Assembly (NCBI RefSeq): GCF_025148635.1
Contig: NZ_CP102269.1
Coordinates: 868,001 to 932,000 of the forward strand
Source of the DNA: Butyricimonas virosa
GTDB lineage: Bacteria; Bacteroidota; Bacteroidia; Bacteroidales; Marinifilaceae
DNA: 64,000 bases
Direction: 5' to 3'
The translations under genes were made by a program, and so were the position numbers. Positions 35,295-43,977 of the stretch are shown one piece after another. The notes beneath the pieces were generated by a model. It made no database searches, was not told the origin of the DNA, and saw only the letters and a list, made by a program, of their open reading frames with translations. Numbering within the stretch: position 1 is the first letter of the stretch; every line of letters begins with the position of its first letter.

Positions 35295-35963
35295 ATGGTT
35301 GACGTAAAAATAGAGCCCTCTTGGAAAGAACTCTTAAAAGATGAATTTGAGAAACCCTATTTCTCTGAGTTGATCCAATTCGTGAAAAACGAGTACAAGA
35401 CCACCAAGATATACCCCCCGGGAAAGCTCATTTTCAATGCCTTTGACCATTGTCCCGCGGAACAAACCAAGGTCGTCATTCTCGGACAAGACCCGTACCA
35501 CGGTCCCGGTCAGGCGCATGGACTTTGTTTTTCTGTCCCGGAAGGTATCGAGCAACCACCTTCATTACAGAACATTTTCAAAGAAATAAATAATGACTTG
35601 GGTAAACCCATCCCCACGTCAGGCAACCTTGAACGCTGGGCGGAACAAGGAGTGCTATTACTCAACGCTACATTGACCGTGAGAGCCCATCAGGCTGGTT
35701 CACATCAGAACAAAGGTTGGGAAACCTTCACCGATGCCGTCATCAAAATCATTTCCGAGAAAAAAGAAAACCTCGTTTTCTTCCTTTGGGGTTCCTACGC
35801 CCAACGCAAAGGTGCCTTCATCGACACCCAACGGCATTTGGTGCTGAAATCCGTACACCCCTCCCCCTTGTCTGCCAACCGGGGCGGCTGGTTCGGCAAT
35901 CACCAATTCAGTCAGGCGAATGCTTATTTGAAATCGCACGGCTTAAAAGAAATAGAGTGGTAA
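35295..35963 (+). CDS. ung: Uracil-DNA glycosylase, family 1
   Basis: 222 residues, normal length. Motif A GQDPYHG at 64-70 (catalytic Asp66 in the water-activating loop) and motif B HPSPLS at 188-193 (leucine/histidine loop), with PPSLQNIFKEI and GVLLLNATLTVR also typical. It removes uracil from DNA as the first step of base excision repair. The stop codon lies in the loop of the terminator at 35952-35980. Confidence 0.97.
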   Translation: MVDVKIEPSWKELLKDEFEKPYFSELIQFVKNEYKTTKIYPPGKLIFNAFDHCPAEQTKVVILGQDPYHGPGQAHGLCFSVPEGIEQPPSLQNIFKEINNDLGKPIPTSGNLERWAEQGVLLLNATLTVRAHQAGSHQNKGWETFTDAVIKIISEKKENLVFFLWGSYAQRKGAFIDTQRHLVLKSVHPSPLSANRGGWFGNHQFSQANAYLKSHGLKEIEW

Positions 35964-35980
35964 CCACTCTATTTTTTTTC
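35952..35980 (+). terminator. Rho-independent terminator overlapping the ung stop codon
   Basis: ATAGAGTGG (35952-35960) and CCACTCTAT (35963-35971) form a 9-bp stem followed by eight T. The ung TAA (35961-35963) is at the loop, so the last codons are part of the terminator stem. Confidence 0.85.
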
Positions 35981-35998
35981 ACCCGTGTAATTTCAAGT

Positions 35999-36110
35999 TA
36001 CAAGCTACAGGTTAACAAGTTGCAAGTTCAGACAAAACAGTACCTTCGCACTTCGAACCTGTAACCTGCAACTTGCAGAGCCGCAGGCTCAACCTGCAAC
36101 TTGAAAATTC
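35999..36110. repeat. Intergenic repeat with AACCTGCAACTTG copies
   Basis: AACCTGCAACTTG is present twice (about 36063 and 36091) and its complement-like forms CAAGTTGCAAGTT and CAAGTTACAAGCT lie to the left (from about 35994), giving several short inverted and direct repeats. It looks like a small dispersed intergenic element. No gene seen. Confidence 0.45.
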
Positions 36111-36182
36111 AGGGAATTTTCAAGCTCCGCAAACGTTTGAAATTTTTCCCTCGTTTCCTTGCAAATCTCTGTTTTTAATGCT

Positions 36183-36190
36183 TAACTTTG
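36183..36190 (+). promoter_or_regulatory. -7 promoter element of the aldolase gene
   Basis: TAACTTTG fits TAnnTTTG; a TTG at 36159-36161 is a -33 candidate. It supports the ATG at 36217 as the true start. Confidence 0.55.
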
Positions 36191-36216
36191 ATGCACGAAA
36201 TATAAACATAGCAGTT

Positions 36217-37212
36217 ATGGTTAATTACAAAGACTTAGGACTGGTTAATTCCAGAGAAATGTTCAAGAAAGCAATGGAAGGTAAATACGCTATTCCGGCT
36301 TTCAATTTCAATAACATGGAGCAAATGCAAGCTATTGTTGCAGCTTGCGTGGAAACAAAATCTCCAGTTATCTTACAAGTATCCAGTGGTGCCCGTAAAT
36401 ATGCAAATCAAACCATATTACGTTACATGGCACAAGGTGCGGTTGAATATGCCAAAGAACTTGGATGCAATATTCCAATTTGTCTTCACCTCGACCATGG
36501 CGACACGTACGAATTGTGCGTATCTTGTATCGAAATGGGATTCTCTTCTGTTATGATTGATGGATCGGCCCTTCCTTATGACGAGAACGTGGCATTAACC
36601 AAAAAAGTGGTTGACTATGCTCATAAATATGATGTTACCGTAGAAGGTGAACTTGGAGTACTGGCCGGAATTGAAGATGATGTCGTTGCCGCAGCCAGCG
36701 TTTACACCAGCCCGGACTTGGTGGAAGACTTCGTAAAGAAAACTGGAGTAGATTCATTGGCTATCTCCATCGGAACTTCCCACGGGGCAAACAAATTCAA
36801 ACCGGAGCAATGTACCCGTAATGCAGACGGAATCCTCGTTCCTCCCCCATTACGTTTCGACATCCTGGAAGAAATCGAAAGACGTATCCCCGGATTCCCG
36901 ATCGTTCTCCACGGATCATCTTCCGTACCACAAGACAAAGTGGCTATTATCAATAAATATGGCGGTGCATTAAAAGATGCCGTGGGTATCCCGGAAGAAC
37001 AATTACGCAAAGCCGCAACTTCTGCCGTATGTAAAATCAACATTGACTCCGATGGCCGTTTGGCAATGACCGCTGCCGTTCGTGAAGTCTTTGCCAATAA
37101 ACCGGCAGAATTCGACCCGCGTAAATACTTGGGACCCGCCAGAGAAGCATTAAAAGAACTATACAAGCACAAAACCGTGCACGTTTTAGGAAGCGCCAAC
37201 AGGGTAGAATAA
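36217..37212 (+). CDS. fbaA: Fructose-bisphosphate aldolase, class II
   Basis: 331 residues from ATG 36217; the open frame reaches 36073 but that part lies upstream of the promoter box and reads through repeat DNA. Zinc and catalytic motifs: CLHLDHGDT (His91, Asp93, His94), EGELG (143-147), SIGTSHG (184-190) and VLHGSSSVP. It interconverts fructose 1,6-bisphosphate with DHAP and glyceraldehyde 3-phosphate in glycolysis/gluconeogenesis. Monocistronic, with its own promoter and terminator. Confidence 0.95.
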   Translation: MVNYKDLGLVNSREMFKKAMEGKYAIPAFNFNNMEQMQAIVAACVETKSPVILQVSSGARKYANQTILRYMAQGAVEYAKELGCNIPICLHLDHGDTYELCVSCIEMGFSSVMIDGSALPYDENVALTKKVVDYAHKYDVTVEGELGVLAGIEDDVVAAASVYTSPDLVEDFVKKTGVDSLAISIGTSHGANKFKPEQCTRNADGILVPPPLRFDILEEIERRIPGFPIVLHGSSSVPQDKVAIINKYGGALKDAVGIPEEQLRKAATSAVCKINIDSDGRLAMTAAVREVFANKPAEFDPRKYLGPAREALKELYKHKTVHVLGSANRVE

Positions 37213-37213
37213 A

Positions 37214-37244
37214 AAAAGGGGCTCATTGAGCCCCTTTTCTTTAA
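37214..37244 (+). terminator. Rho-independent terminator of the aldolase gene
   Basis: GGGGCTCA and TGAGCCCC form the stem, flanked by A run on the left and TTTTCTTT on the right, starting a few bases after the stop codon. Confidence 0.85.
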
Positions 37245-37253
37245 AAAAAATGC

Positions 37254-37261
37254 TAACTTTG
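37254..37261 (+). promoter_or_regulatory. -7 promoter element of typA
   Basis: TAACTTTG fits TAnnTTTG, 33 bp before the typA ATG and right after the aldolase terminator. Confidence 0.55.
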
Positions 37262-37294
37262 CGCCCTATTTGGATTTAATACCATAGGAGCAAA

Positions 37295-39103
37295 ATGCAG
37301 AAGATTAGAAACATCGCGATTATCGCGCACGTTGACCACGGGAAAACCACATTGGTCGACAAAATGATTTTTCAAGGAAACTTATTCAGAGAAACAGAAA
37401 ATACGGGTGATCTATTGCTGGATAACAACGACCTGGAGAGAGAACGAGGGATCACCATCCTAGCCAAGAACGTATCCGTTCATTATAAAGATTACAAAAT
37501 TAATATTATTGATACCCCGGGCCACGCCGACTTCGGCGGAGAGGTGGAACGCGTGTTGAACATGGCTGACGGAGTATTATTATTGGTTGACGCTTTTGAA
37601 GGTACTATGCCCCAAACACGTTTCGTACTTCAAAAAGCGCTTGCCCTCGGCAAGAAACCAATCGTTGTCGTGAACAAGGTAGACAAACCGAACTGCCGTC
37701 CGGACTTCGTGTACGAGCAAGTATTCGACTTGATGTTCTCTTTGGATGCCACGGAAGAACAATTGGACTTCACCGTGGTTTACGGTAGCGCTAAACAAGG
37801 ATGGATGTCCACCGACTGGCATAAACCCACGACAGACATTACCCCGTTATTAGATGCAATCATCAAAGATATTCCCGCCCCGAAAGTACAGGAAGGAACC
37901 CCGCAGATGCTAATCACGTCTCTGGAATACTCCTCTTACGTCGGACGTATTGCTATCGGGAAACTAACCCGCGGAACATTAAAATCCGGAATGCCTGTCA
38001 CCCTCTGTAAAAGAGATGGCGTGACACTGGTTAAAACCCGTATCAAAGATTTAATGACCTTCGAGGGCATGGGAAAACAGAAAGTTGACGAGGTGCAATG
38101 TGGAGAAATTTGCGCACTTGTCGGGATCGAAGGATTCGAGATCGGTGACACTATCGCGGACTTCGAAAACCCGGAAGCCCTGGCTCCCATCGCAATCGAC
38201 GAACCAACCATGAGTATGTTGTTCACCATCAACGACTCACCATTCTTTGGTCGGGATGGTAAATACGTGACCTCCCGTCACATCAAGGAACGTTTGGACC
38301 GGGAGTTGGAAAAAAATCTAGCCTTACGGGTTGAACCGGGCTTGACGGCCGATTCATTCGTTGTATTCGGACGCGGTGTACTTCACTTGAGCGTGCTGAT
38401 CGAAACTATGCGTCGTGAAGGCTACGAACTGCAAGTAGGTCAACCGAAAGTGATCATCAAAGAAGTAAACGGGGTGAAATGCGAACCTGTCGAGGAACTG
38501 ACCATTGACCTCCCGGAAGAAGTATCGGGAAAAGCTATCGAGATGGTGAACCGTCGTAAAGGAATCATGACCAACATGGAACATCGTGACGAACGGGTAC
38601 ATCTAACCTTTAATATTCCTTCACGGGGAATCATCGGTCTGAGAAGCAACCTACTTACCGCCACGGCCGGAGAGGCTGTCATGTCCCATCGTCTGAAAGG
38701 TTTCGAACCCTACGCCGGAGAAATTGAAATGCGTACCAACGGTTCCTTGATCGCCATGGAAACCGGGGATTCATTCGCTTACGCCATCAATAAACTGCAA
38801 GATAGAGGACGATTCTTCATCACCCCCGGTGATGAAGTTTACGCTGGGCAAGTAATCGGTGAAAGTACCCGGCAGGATGACATCGTGATTAACGTGTGCA
38901 AGTCCAAAAAACTGACCAACATGCGTGCCAGTGGTTCCGACGAGAAGACAAACATCGCTCCTCCCATTCTTTTCAGCTTGGAAGAGGCTCTCGAATACAT
39001 CAAAGAGGACGAATACGTGGAAGTCACCCCGAAATCCATGAGGCTTCGCAAGATTTACCTCGATGAAAACGAAAGGAAAAGAAGAAGCAAAACGATAGAA
39101 TAA
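37295..39103 (+). CDS. typA: Translational GTPase TypA/BipA
   Basis: 602 residues, normal length. G1 AHVDHGKTTL (11-20), G2 region RERGITI, G3 DTPGH (73-77), G4 NKVD (127-130), followed by domain II, EF-G III/V-like domains (RGVLHLSVLIETMRREGYEL; PSRGIIGLRSNLLTATAGEA) and the TypA-specific C-terminal domain (SDEKTNIAPP, basic end KRRSKTIE). It binds ribosomes and helps assembly or stress translation. Own promoter and terminator. Confidence 0.97.
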   Translation: MQKIRNIAIIAHVDHGKTTLVDKMIFQGNLFRETENTGDLLLDNNDLERERGITILAKNVSVHYKDYKINIIDTPGHADFGGEVERVLNMADGVLLLVDAFEGTMPQTRFVLQKALALGKKPIVVVNKVDKPNCRPDFVYEQVFDLMFSLDATEEQLDFTVVYGSAKQGWMSTDWHKPTTDITPLLDAIIKDIPAPKVQEGTPQMLITSLEYSSYVGRIAIGKLTRGTLKSGMPVTLCKRDGVTLVKTRIKDLMTFEGMGKQKVDEVQCGEICALVGIEGFEIGDTIADFENPEALAPIAIDEPTMSMLFTINDSPFFGRDGKYVTSRHIKERLDRELEKNLALRVEPGLTADSFVVFGRGVLHLSVLIETMRREGYELQVGQPKVIIKEVNGVKCEPVEELTIDLPEEVSGKAIEMVNRRKGIMTNMEHRDERVHLTFNIPSRGIIGLRSNLLTATAGEAVMSHRLKGFEPYAGEIEMRTNGSLIAMETGDSFAYAINKLQDRGRFFITPGDEVYAGQVIGESTRQDDIVINVCKSKKLTNMRASGSDEKTNIAPPILFSLEEALEYIKEDEYVEVTPKSMRLRKIYLDENERKRRSKTIE

Positions 39104-39106
39104 CTC

Positions 39107-39134
39107 AAAACCACCTTCGGGTGGTTTTTTTTAT
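39107..39134 (+). terminator. Rho-independent terminator of typA
   Basis: AACCACC, loop TTC, GGGTGGTT followed by a long T run. Confidence 0.9.
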
Positions 39135-39212
39135 TTATTTTCTCTCCCCAAATAAATTTGAATATTATTTCATATCTTTACAAGGCAGTACTCGTCATTA
39201 AAATACCAAGTC

Positions 39213-39452
39213 ATGGAAACCGAAAAGAAAGCAACTGAAAAAACTACGGAACTCACCACTGAAAAGAAGTTGCGAAACGTGCGCACGTGCCTGTATATCT
39301 TGATACTTGCTGCTATCACCAAACTAGCCATGACTGATTTCACCGAATTATCATACCAATCTTGGATCAGCGTGATTATCATCGTGCTGGTCATCATCCT
39401 CGTCTTGGCTATTGAACGAGGCATCCGCAAAAAACTGAAAGAAGAAAAATAA
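39213..39452 (+). CDS. Small membrane protein
   Basis: 79 residues: a charged, Thr/Glu/Lys-rich N-terminal ~20 residues, a first TM helix (about 24-40), a short loop and a second TM helix (ISVIIIVLVIILVLAI), then a basic tail. The N-terminal repeats (TEKKATEKTTELTTEKK) suggest a flexible cytoplasmic end. I do not recognise the family. It converges with the phosphatase gene, whose stop is 3 bp away. Confidence 0.65.
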   Translation: METEKKATEKTTELTTEKKLRNVRTCLYILILAAITKLAMTDFTELSYQSWISVIIIVLVIILVLAIERGIRKKLKEEK

Positions 39453-39455
39453 TCC

Positions 39456-39983
39456 CTATATCGTCATTTTCACTAGGGAACCGTAATCCACATCATCCGT
39501 GAATGCTTGATTAAAATTATATTTCCCGGCATAAATCAACGCTGCCCGAATCGTCCCTCCGTGAGCGAACACACATACTTTCCCGTATTCCGTCTCCTTC
39601 AAATCATCCAAGAAAGCCGACACCCGGTTATGCTGTTCCAGAAAACTTTCCGCCCCTCCGGCAGGCATACTCAACCAATCATCATACCATTCCTGCAAAC
39701 GAGGATCTTGAATCTCATCCCAACGTTGCCCCTCCCAACTCCCAAAATTCAATTCCTTCAATCGGTCATCCAGAATCGGATTTTCATAACCGCAGTAAAC
39801 GGCCAACTTCCTGCAACGTTGTAATGGGCTAGAATACACTGCATCAAATCTCTCCCCTTTCAGTCTCCCCCTCACCTTCTCTGCTTCTTCCGGAAAAGAG
39901 TCGGCCACGTCAACATCCGAATTCCCGTAACACGTTCCCGGAATAACCGCCGTTTTCGTATGTCTGATCAAAAATACTTCCAT
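39456..39983 (-). CDS. Histidine phosphatase, CobC-like (putative alpha-ribazole phosphatase)
   Basis: 175 residues from ATG 39983. It starts MEVFLIRHTKTAVIPGTCYGNSDVDVA: the RHT form of the catalytic motif (His of LIRH is phosphorylated) followed by GTCYGNSDV, the signature of CobC-like enzymes. Other site residues are YSSPLQRC, LKELNFGSWEG and FAHGGTIR. It may dephosphorylate alpha-ribazole phosphate or adenosylcobalamin phosphate in B12 assembly. The cob cluster is 19 kb away and has a second phosphatase (62056), so one of them may act on something else. Confidence 0.82.
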   Translation of the reverse strand: MEVFLIRHTKTAVIPGTCYGNSDVDVADSFPEEAEKVRGRLKGERFDAVYSSPLQRCRKLAVYCGYENPILDDRLKELNFGSWEGQRWDEIQDPRLQEWYDDWLSMPAGGAESFLEQHNRVSAFLDDLKETEYGKVCVFAHGGTIRAALIYAGKYNFNQAFTDDVDYGSLVKMTI

Positions 39984-40064
39984 ATAAAAACCTTTTATCT
40001 CGTAAAATTCGCCATTTTTTCGATACGCCATGAAAATTTAGCTATAAATTTTAGTATTCACCAG

Positions 40065-41198
40065 CTATTTAAACTTGACCTTCACCAATCGGGCAGACGT
40101 CTCTTCTCCCAACGAAAGGGCAAACTGTTTAAATATCTGACGCAATAACGGGTCTTGCGTCTCCCGGATCATCTCTTCCGGAACGGATTCTAAAAGCGCG
40201 TAAAAATAGTCCTCATCTGCCGAGAGAAAATGAATTTCCAAATCGGGATCCGCTTTCCAATAAATCCCCGAATCCTTACCCCGGGCATAAAGAAAATTGT
40301 ACGCCACGGCCTGGGGGCCACTGCAAGTGAAATAAAAGAATTTTCCACCCTCACACAAATAAATCGGCATCTTGTAATAATCTGCCCTCATGTAATCCTG
40401 TAACATCAAATCACCTTTTAACATCCCGTAAGTATCCGGTATCCCCCGTTTGCCAAAATCAAAGGTGTAGGCCTTCTCCAACTCTCCTTTCGTATTCACC
40501 CGGTAACATGCGTTATCACCTCCTTGCGTGCGGATCAGATAAGTATTACCTACGGCCTGCGATACGAGAAAAATATTCACTGTGAACCCTACCTGCGGAA
40601 TTGAACTCTCCAACTTTTTCCCGTTTTTGTCAAACCGGGTCACTAAGAGGTGTCCCCGTTCAAAATTATTGGTACAAGGAGCCGAGATCGAATAATAATA
40701 AAAACCTCCATCCGGAGCCGGAGCAATCTCTTCAAACAATTGTAGAGGCTTCTTCATCGGGAGACGCTCAATCTCACACCCATCATTCAAATCAAAAAAC
40801 ACGACTTCACTATCTCCATACGCGAACAACAATTTTTTCTGATCCACGCTGATACAGGCATCCTGATGATAAGGACATTCTTTCCCTTGATCATATTTCA
40901 TTGAAAATTGATATTTCCCGGCAGCATCAAAACACATTACCTCCCGCCCATACACGAGCAACAAATCTCCCCCGGGGCCAATTAACAATTTCTTACGCAT
41001 CCATTCCAGTGATTCGGCATCAAAACACTGCTTAATCGGGATCACTTGTATTTCCTCAATCCGATCCGCCAGATCGGTAACCAAAATACATTGTTCCAAC
41101 GGACATAACGCCCGCACCTGTTCCTGGGCTGAAAGCATATGCCCCCAAGATCCCAAACAACAAAAGCAAAAACAGATGATAATTGATTTCATTTTCAT
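40065..41198 (-). CDS. Exported 6-bladed beta-propeller protein
   Basis: About 377 residues from ATG 41198, chosen because a -7 box (41218-41225) puts transcription start near 41211. Signal peptide (SIIICFCFCCLGSWGHMLSAQ) without a clear lipobox. Blade-like strands: LLIGPGGDLLLVYGREVMCFDAAGKYQFSM, KLLFAYGDSEVVFFDLNDG, EIAPAPDGGFYYYS. It resembles the Bacteroidota BF3164-type propellers but is weaker than those at 12139 and 15187. Cys-rich for a propeller (nine or more). Function unknown. Confidence 0.65.
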   Translation of the reverse strand: MKMKSIIICFCFCCLGSWGHMLSAQEQVRALCPLEQCILVTDLADRIEEIQVIPIKQCFDAESLEWMRKKLLIGPGGDLLLVYGREVMCFDAAGKYQFSMKYDQGKECPYHQDACISVDQKKLLFAYGDSEVVFFDLNDGCEIERLPMKKPLQLFEEIAPAPDGGFYYYSISAPCTNNFERGHLLVTRFDKNGKKLESSIPQVGFTVNIFLVSQAVGNTYLIRTQGGDNACYRVNTKGELEKAYTFDFGKRGIPDTYGMLKGDLMLQDYMRADYYKMPIYLCEGGKFFYFTCSGPQAVAYNFLYARGKDSGIYWKADPDLEIHFLSADEDYFYALLESVPEEMIRETQDPLLRQIFKQFALSLGEETSARLVKVKFK

Positions 41199-41217
41199 AA
41201 GTCGTTTTGGCATTTTA

Positions 41218-41225
41218 CAAATTTA
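41218..41225 (-). promoter_or_regulatory. -7 promoter element of the propeller gene
   Basis: TAAATTTG on the minus strand fits TAnnTTTG. Confidence 0.45.
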
Positions 41226-41417
41226 CTGAAAATAGTCGAAAATACGACACTTTTATCAACCCAAAGTACAACTAAAATAAATATTCAACTTCAGATATTT
41301 ACCTGTTAAGATAGAGATTATATCCGAATTCATTCTTAATAGATGATGAGATCCGGCCTACTACCTAATAAAATACTTTCATAAATTTATATTAATACTT
41401 TATAAACCTTATATAAA
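41226..41417. other. Long AT-rich upstream region of the propeller gene
   Basis: With 41418-41558 this is a gene-free stretch of more than 300 bp. Besides the tandem repeat listed separately, AACCTTAT (about 41406) and ATAAGGTT at the repeat start form an inverted pair. No small gene recognised. Confidence 0.4.
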
Positions 41418-41461
41418 ATAAGGTTCATATAAGGTTTCTATAAGGTATCTATAAGGTTCAT
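41418..41461. repeat. Four tandem 11-bp repeats (ATAAGGTTCAT type)
   Basis: Units: ATAAGGTTCAT (41418), ATAAGGTTTCT (41429), ATAAGGTATCT (41440), ATAAGGTTCAT (41451). The first seven bases ATAAGGT are the same in all units. The 11-bp period equals about one turn of DNA, so all units face the same side. They lie about 220 bp upstream of the propeller gene start. Confidence 0.8.
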
Positions 41462-41558
41462 AGTGGTAATACTCCGAATCTCATCAAGTAGAAAAAATAA
41501 AGTTGTTATAGAACTCCTTATTACTTATTAGCTATTAACCAAACACTTATAACACAAA

Positions 41559-41599
41559 AAGCACCATTCTCCCGCTCGAACCGCGTTCAAATGGTGCTT
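41559..41599 (-). terminator. Rho-independent terminator of the second SusC/SusD operon
   Basis: AAGCACCATT (41559-41568) and AATGGTGCTT (41590-41599) form a 10-bp stem with an inner GAACGCGGTTC hairpin; on the minus strand it is followed by a T-rich tract. Confidence 0.85.
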
Positions 41600-41622
41600 C
41601 ACTCACACATCAGACAAATACT

Positions 41623-43143
41623 CTAATTTTTCTTGAAATCAATGCTCTTAATTTTACACAATCCGGACCAGCTAAAGCCGGGTACTTTTTCCACGATAAT
41701 GTTATTAGGATCATTGACAACTCGATACTTTGTCAATGTCCCTCCCGTCTCCTTCGGCAGTGAAGGGTCGTAGGTTCCCACGTAGAAGAAATCATCACCG
41801 GCTCCCGTCTCAACCAACAGGTCACAATGCAGCAATGTTATTTCCTGATCACCGAAATCCTGGAGTAATTGCACTTTTTCCGCCACGTAATCATACGCAT
41901 ATAGTTTCGAACCCGTAGCGTAAATCAGATATGTTCGCTGCGCACTAGCCCCGAAAAATTTGGCTTTATCAAAGTCCGTGGCTTTATCCAGTAAATATTT
42001 CTTCTTTTTCACGACACTCTCCCATCCCCACTGGTACATGATCACGTAGGAATACAAATACCTGTGCCCCTCGTCATCCTTCAATATCGTGTAAGAATAC
42101 CCATCCAGAAAACGGCTGTTAATACTCGTGACATAATCCAATCCTGTTTTCCAGGAAAAAATCTCCACATCCTCCCGTGTATCCTTTAACGTATCGCAAC
42201 GCCCGGCAGGCGACCCGTAAGCCCTTCCCCCGGCATAAACAAAACGCTGCTCGGTCTTATTATACAAAATATAAATGAACGCCATCGCTTGAGGATTATA
42301 CGCGATTTTATCCCCGACATCAAAAAGATCATAGGAACCCTTGTAATGATTCGCCGGATTCTGAAAGATAGAACTTTGAATCATGGAACTATTGTGAAAC
42401 AACACATCATCAATAATAGCCACCCGGTTATAATTACGTATCTGTGCCACATCCTGAAGCGTGAAATGTTCCAGACTCCCCGGGTCAAAGAAATTATATT
42501 TCAAATGCGTGTGGTCTCCCCCTTTGAAATCCTCTCGATTCAGACGATATGTTCCATCTCCCGTTGACACGTGAATCATGTTATCCACATAATTATCAAC
42601 CACCCACACTTTCACCGGATCTTTTAAGACAGGAAGTCCACTTTCTTGCAGGATATTCTTTAGTACCATCGTGTCGACGGAATACGTGATCATATCCATC
42701 TGTGCCTCCCCGTTACTATTTTCACCAAGGATAACCCAGCCTTTGGTTAATAAATCTTGTACTTGAAAAGCGGTAGCATTCGAATACTCCATCGTGTTCA
42801 ACGTGTCTTTCACTTTAAAAAACAAGGTATATTCCCCAGCCGATAAACTCATCGGATACACCAAATTACGGTCGTTACTAATGGGATATTCCACAAAACC
42901 CACAGCATTAGACCGGGCTACCCACTCATAGGTTAGATGCTTATTCTCTTCCAATTTGAATTCCAACTCCGGAGAGATCCGAAGTGTATCCACGTATGAC
43001 GTGAGAAGATAAGCCGTATCGAATCCCCGGTTACCAATCGTTACTTCATTAAAATCATGGTAATCGTAATTTCCTTTATCATCATAACATCCCAGACATA
43101 GACTTAGCGTCAGCAGGATGGATAAACCTATTACATTTTTCAT
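41623..43143 (-). CDS. PKD-like family lipoprotein (second module)
   Basis: 506 residues, lipobox LCLGC (Cys19), then YDDKGNYDYHDFNEVTIGNRG, the family signature shared with the protein at 21988-23661. An Ig/PKD-like part (KHLTYEWVARSN; AGEYTLFFKVKDT) precedes propeller-like repeats (KGWVILGENSNGEAQMDMI; RTYLIYATGSKLYAYDYV; DFFYVGTYDPS). Last gene of its operon, 23 bp after the DUF4843 gene stop side and with a terminator directly downstream. Likely surface accessory protein of the SusC/SusD pair. Confidence 0.85.
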   Translation of the reverse strand: MKNVIGLSILLTLSLCLGCYDDKGNYDYHDFNEVTIGNRGFDTAYLLTSYVDTLRISPELEFKLEENKHLTYEWVARSNAVGFVEYPISNDRNLVYPMSLSAGEYTLFFKVKDTLNTMEYSNATAFQVQDLLTKGWVILGENSNGEAQMDMITYSVDTMVLKNILQESGLPVLKDPVKVWVVDNYVDNMIHVSTGDGTYRLNREDFKGGDHTHLKYNFFDPGSLEHFTLQDVAQIRNYNRVAIIDDVLFHNSSMIQSSIFQNPANHYKGSYDLFDVGDKIAYNPQAMAFIYILYNKTEQRFVYAGGRAYGSPAGRCDTLKDTREDVEIFSWKTGLDYVTSINSRFLDGYSYTILKDDEGHRYLYSYVIMYQWGWESVVKKKKYLLDKATDFDKAKFFGASAQRTYLIYATGSKLYAYDYVAEKVQLLQDFGDQEITLLHCDLLVETGAGDDFFYVGTYDPSLPKETGGTLTKYRVVNDPNNIIVEKVPGFSWSGLCKIKSIDFKKN

Positions 43144-43164
43144 AGTCTTTATTATTCAATATTA

Positions 43165-43962
43165 CTAAATTAAAGGTCCCACAGCCATTTTCACCGGATT
43201 CCCATCCTTGTCCAGATAATCCTCGTAAACCGTCTCCCCTTTTGCCTCCATCTCCTGCAAGTACCTATCTAGTCCTTGGGCGTAAGTACGCTGCCTTTCC
43301 ATGTCCATATCTCTCACGTTATCGAAATCGGCCATTTGCAAGCCAAACATTTCACACAATAACTTCATCTTTTTCTTGGAATAGGGACCAAAATAATTTA
43401 ACGTCCATGCCTTCGGCTGGAAAACCTCATCCGTGAGTCCCACCACGTGACGGATTGCATTTTGGTTCTCCTTCGTGTAATCCTCATACTCCAAAGGGCG
43501 CCAAATGTCCATCGGTAACGAGAAATATTCGTTCTCGACCAGCTGTAAGGTCACGTAATAAGTAGAATCCAACATCTTTTCCTGCCGGAATCCCGTGAAC
43601 TCCACGAAACCATCCCGCTCGCCGGAGGGGATTACATATTGCTTTTCCAAGGGAGCATAATCTTCCCCCTCGGTCGCCGTAGTCGATGTATCAACAACCG
43701 ATAAGGTAAAATAACGGTCATAATTCACCACCTTCCCCATCACCCGAACTTTCAGCCTTACCGTACTATCATTTTCCAACAACAACGAGAAAGGTATCAA
43801 CGTCGTATCTACATGCGCCCATATCTCCGGATTTCCATACTGACTGGGCGGTACTTCCTGAACTGAAAAATAAATCCCGTCTTTCCCCTCGTAATCCATC
43901 ATCTCTTTCTCGCACCCAAGAAACGACAGGACTACTGACAATAAAAATATATACTTTTTCAT
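43165..43962 (-). CDS. DUF4843 domain lipoprotein (second module)
   Basis: 265 residues, lipobox VLSFLGC (Cys17), then EKEMMDYEGKDGIYFSVQ as in DUF4843. The Calx-beta-like motif TTATEGEDYAPLEKQYVIPSGE corresponds to TTAKEGIHYAAF in the first module. C-terminal region FQPKAWTLNYFGPYSKKKMKLLCEMFG is also family-typical. Encoded 15 bp after SusD. Confidence 0.85.
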   Translation of the reverse strand: MKKYIFLLSVVLSFLGCEKEMMDYEGKDGIYFSVQEVPPSQYGNPEIWAHVDTTLIPFSLLLENDSTVRLKVRVMGKVVNYDRYFTLSVVDTSTTATEGEDYAPLEKQYVIPSGERDGFVEFTGFRQEKMLDSTYYVTLQLVENEYFSLPMDIWRPLEYEDYTKENQNAIRHVVGLTDEVFQPKAWTLNYFGPYSKKKMKLLCEMFGLQMADFDNVRDMDMERQRTYAQGLDRYLQEMEAKGETVYEDYLDKDGNPVKMAVGPLI

Positions 43963-43977
43963 ATGGCGAAATTTTAA

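Noticed and set aside
41418..41461. CRISPR-like array
   Set aside because: The repeats are only 11 bp and directly adjacent, with no spacers and no cas genes.
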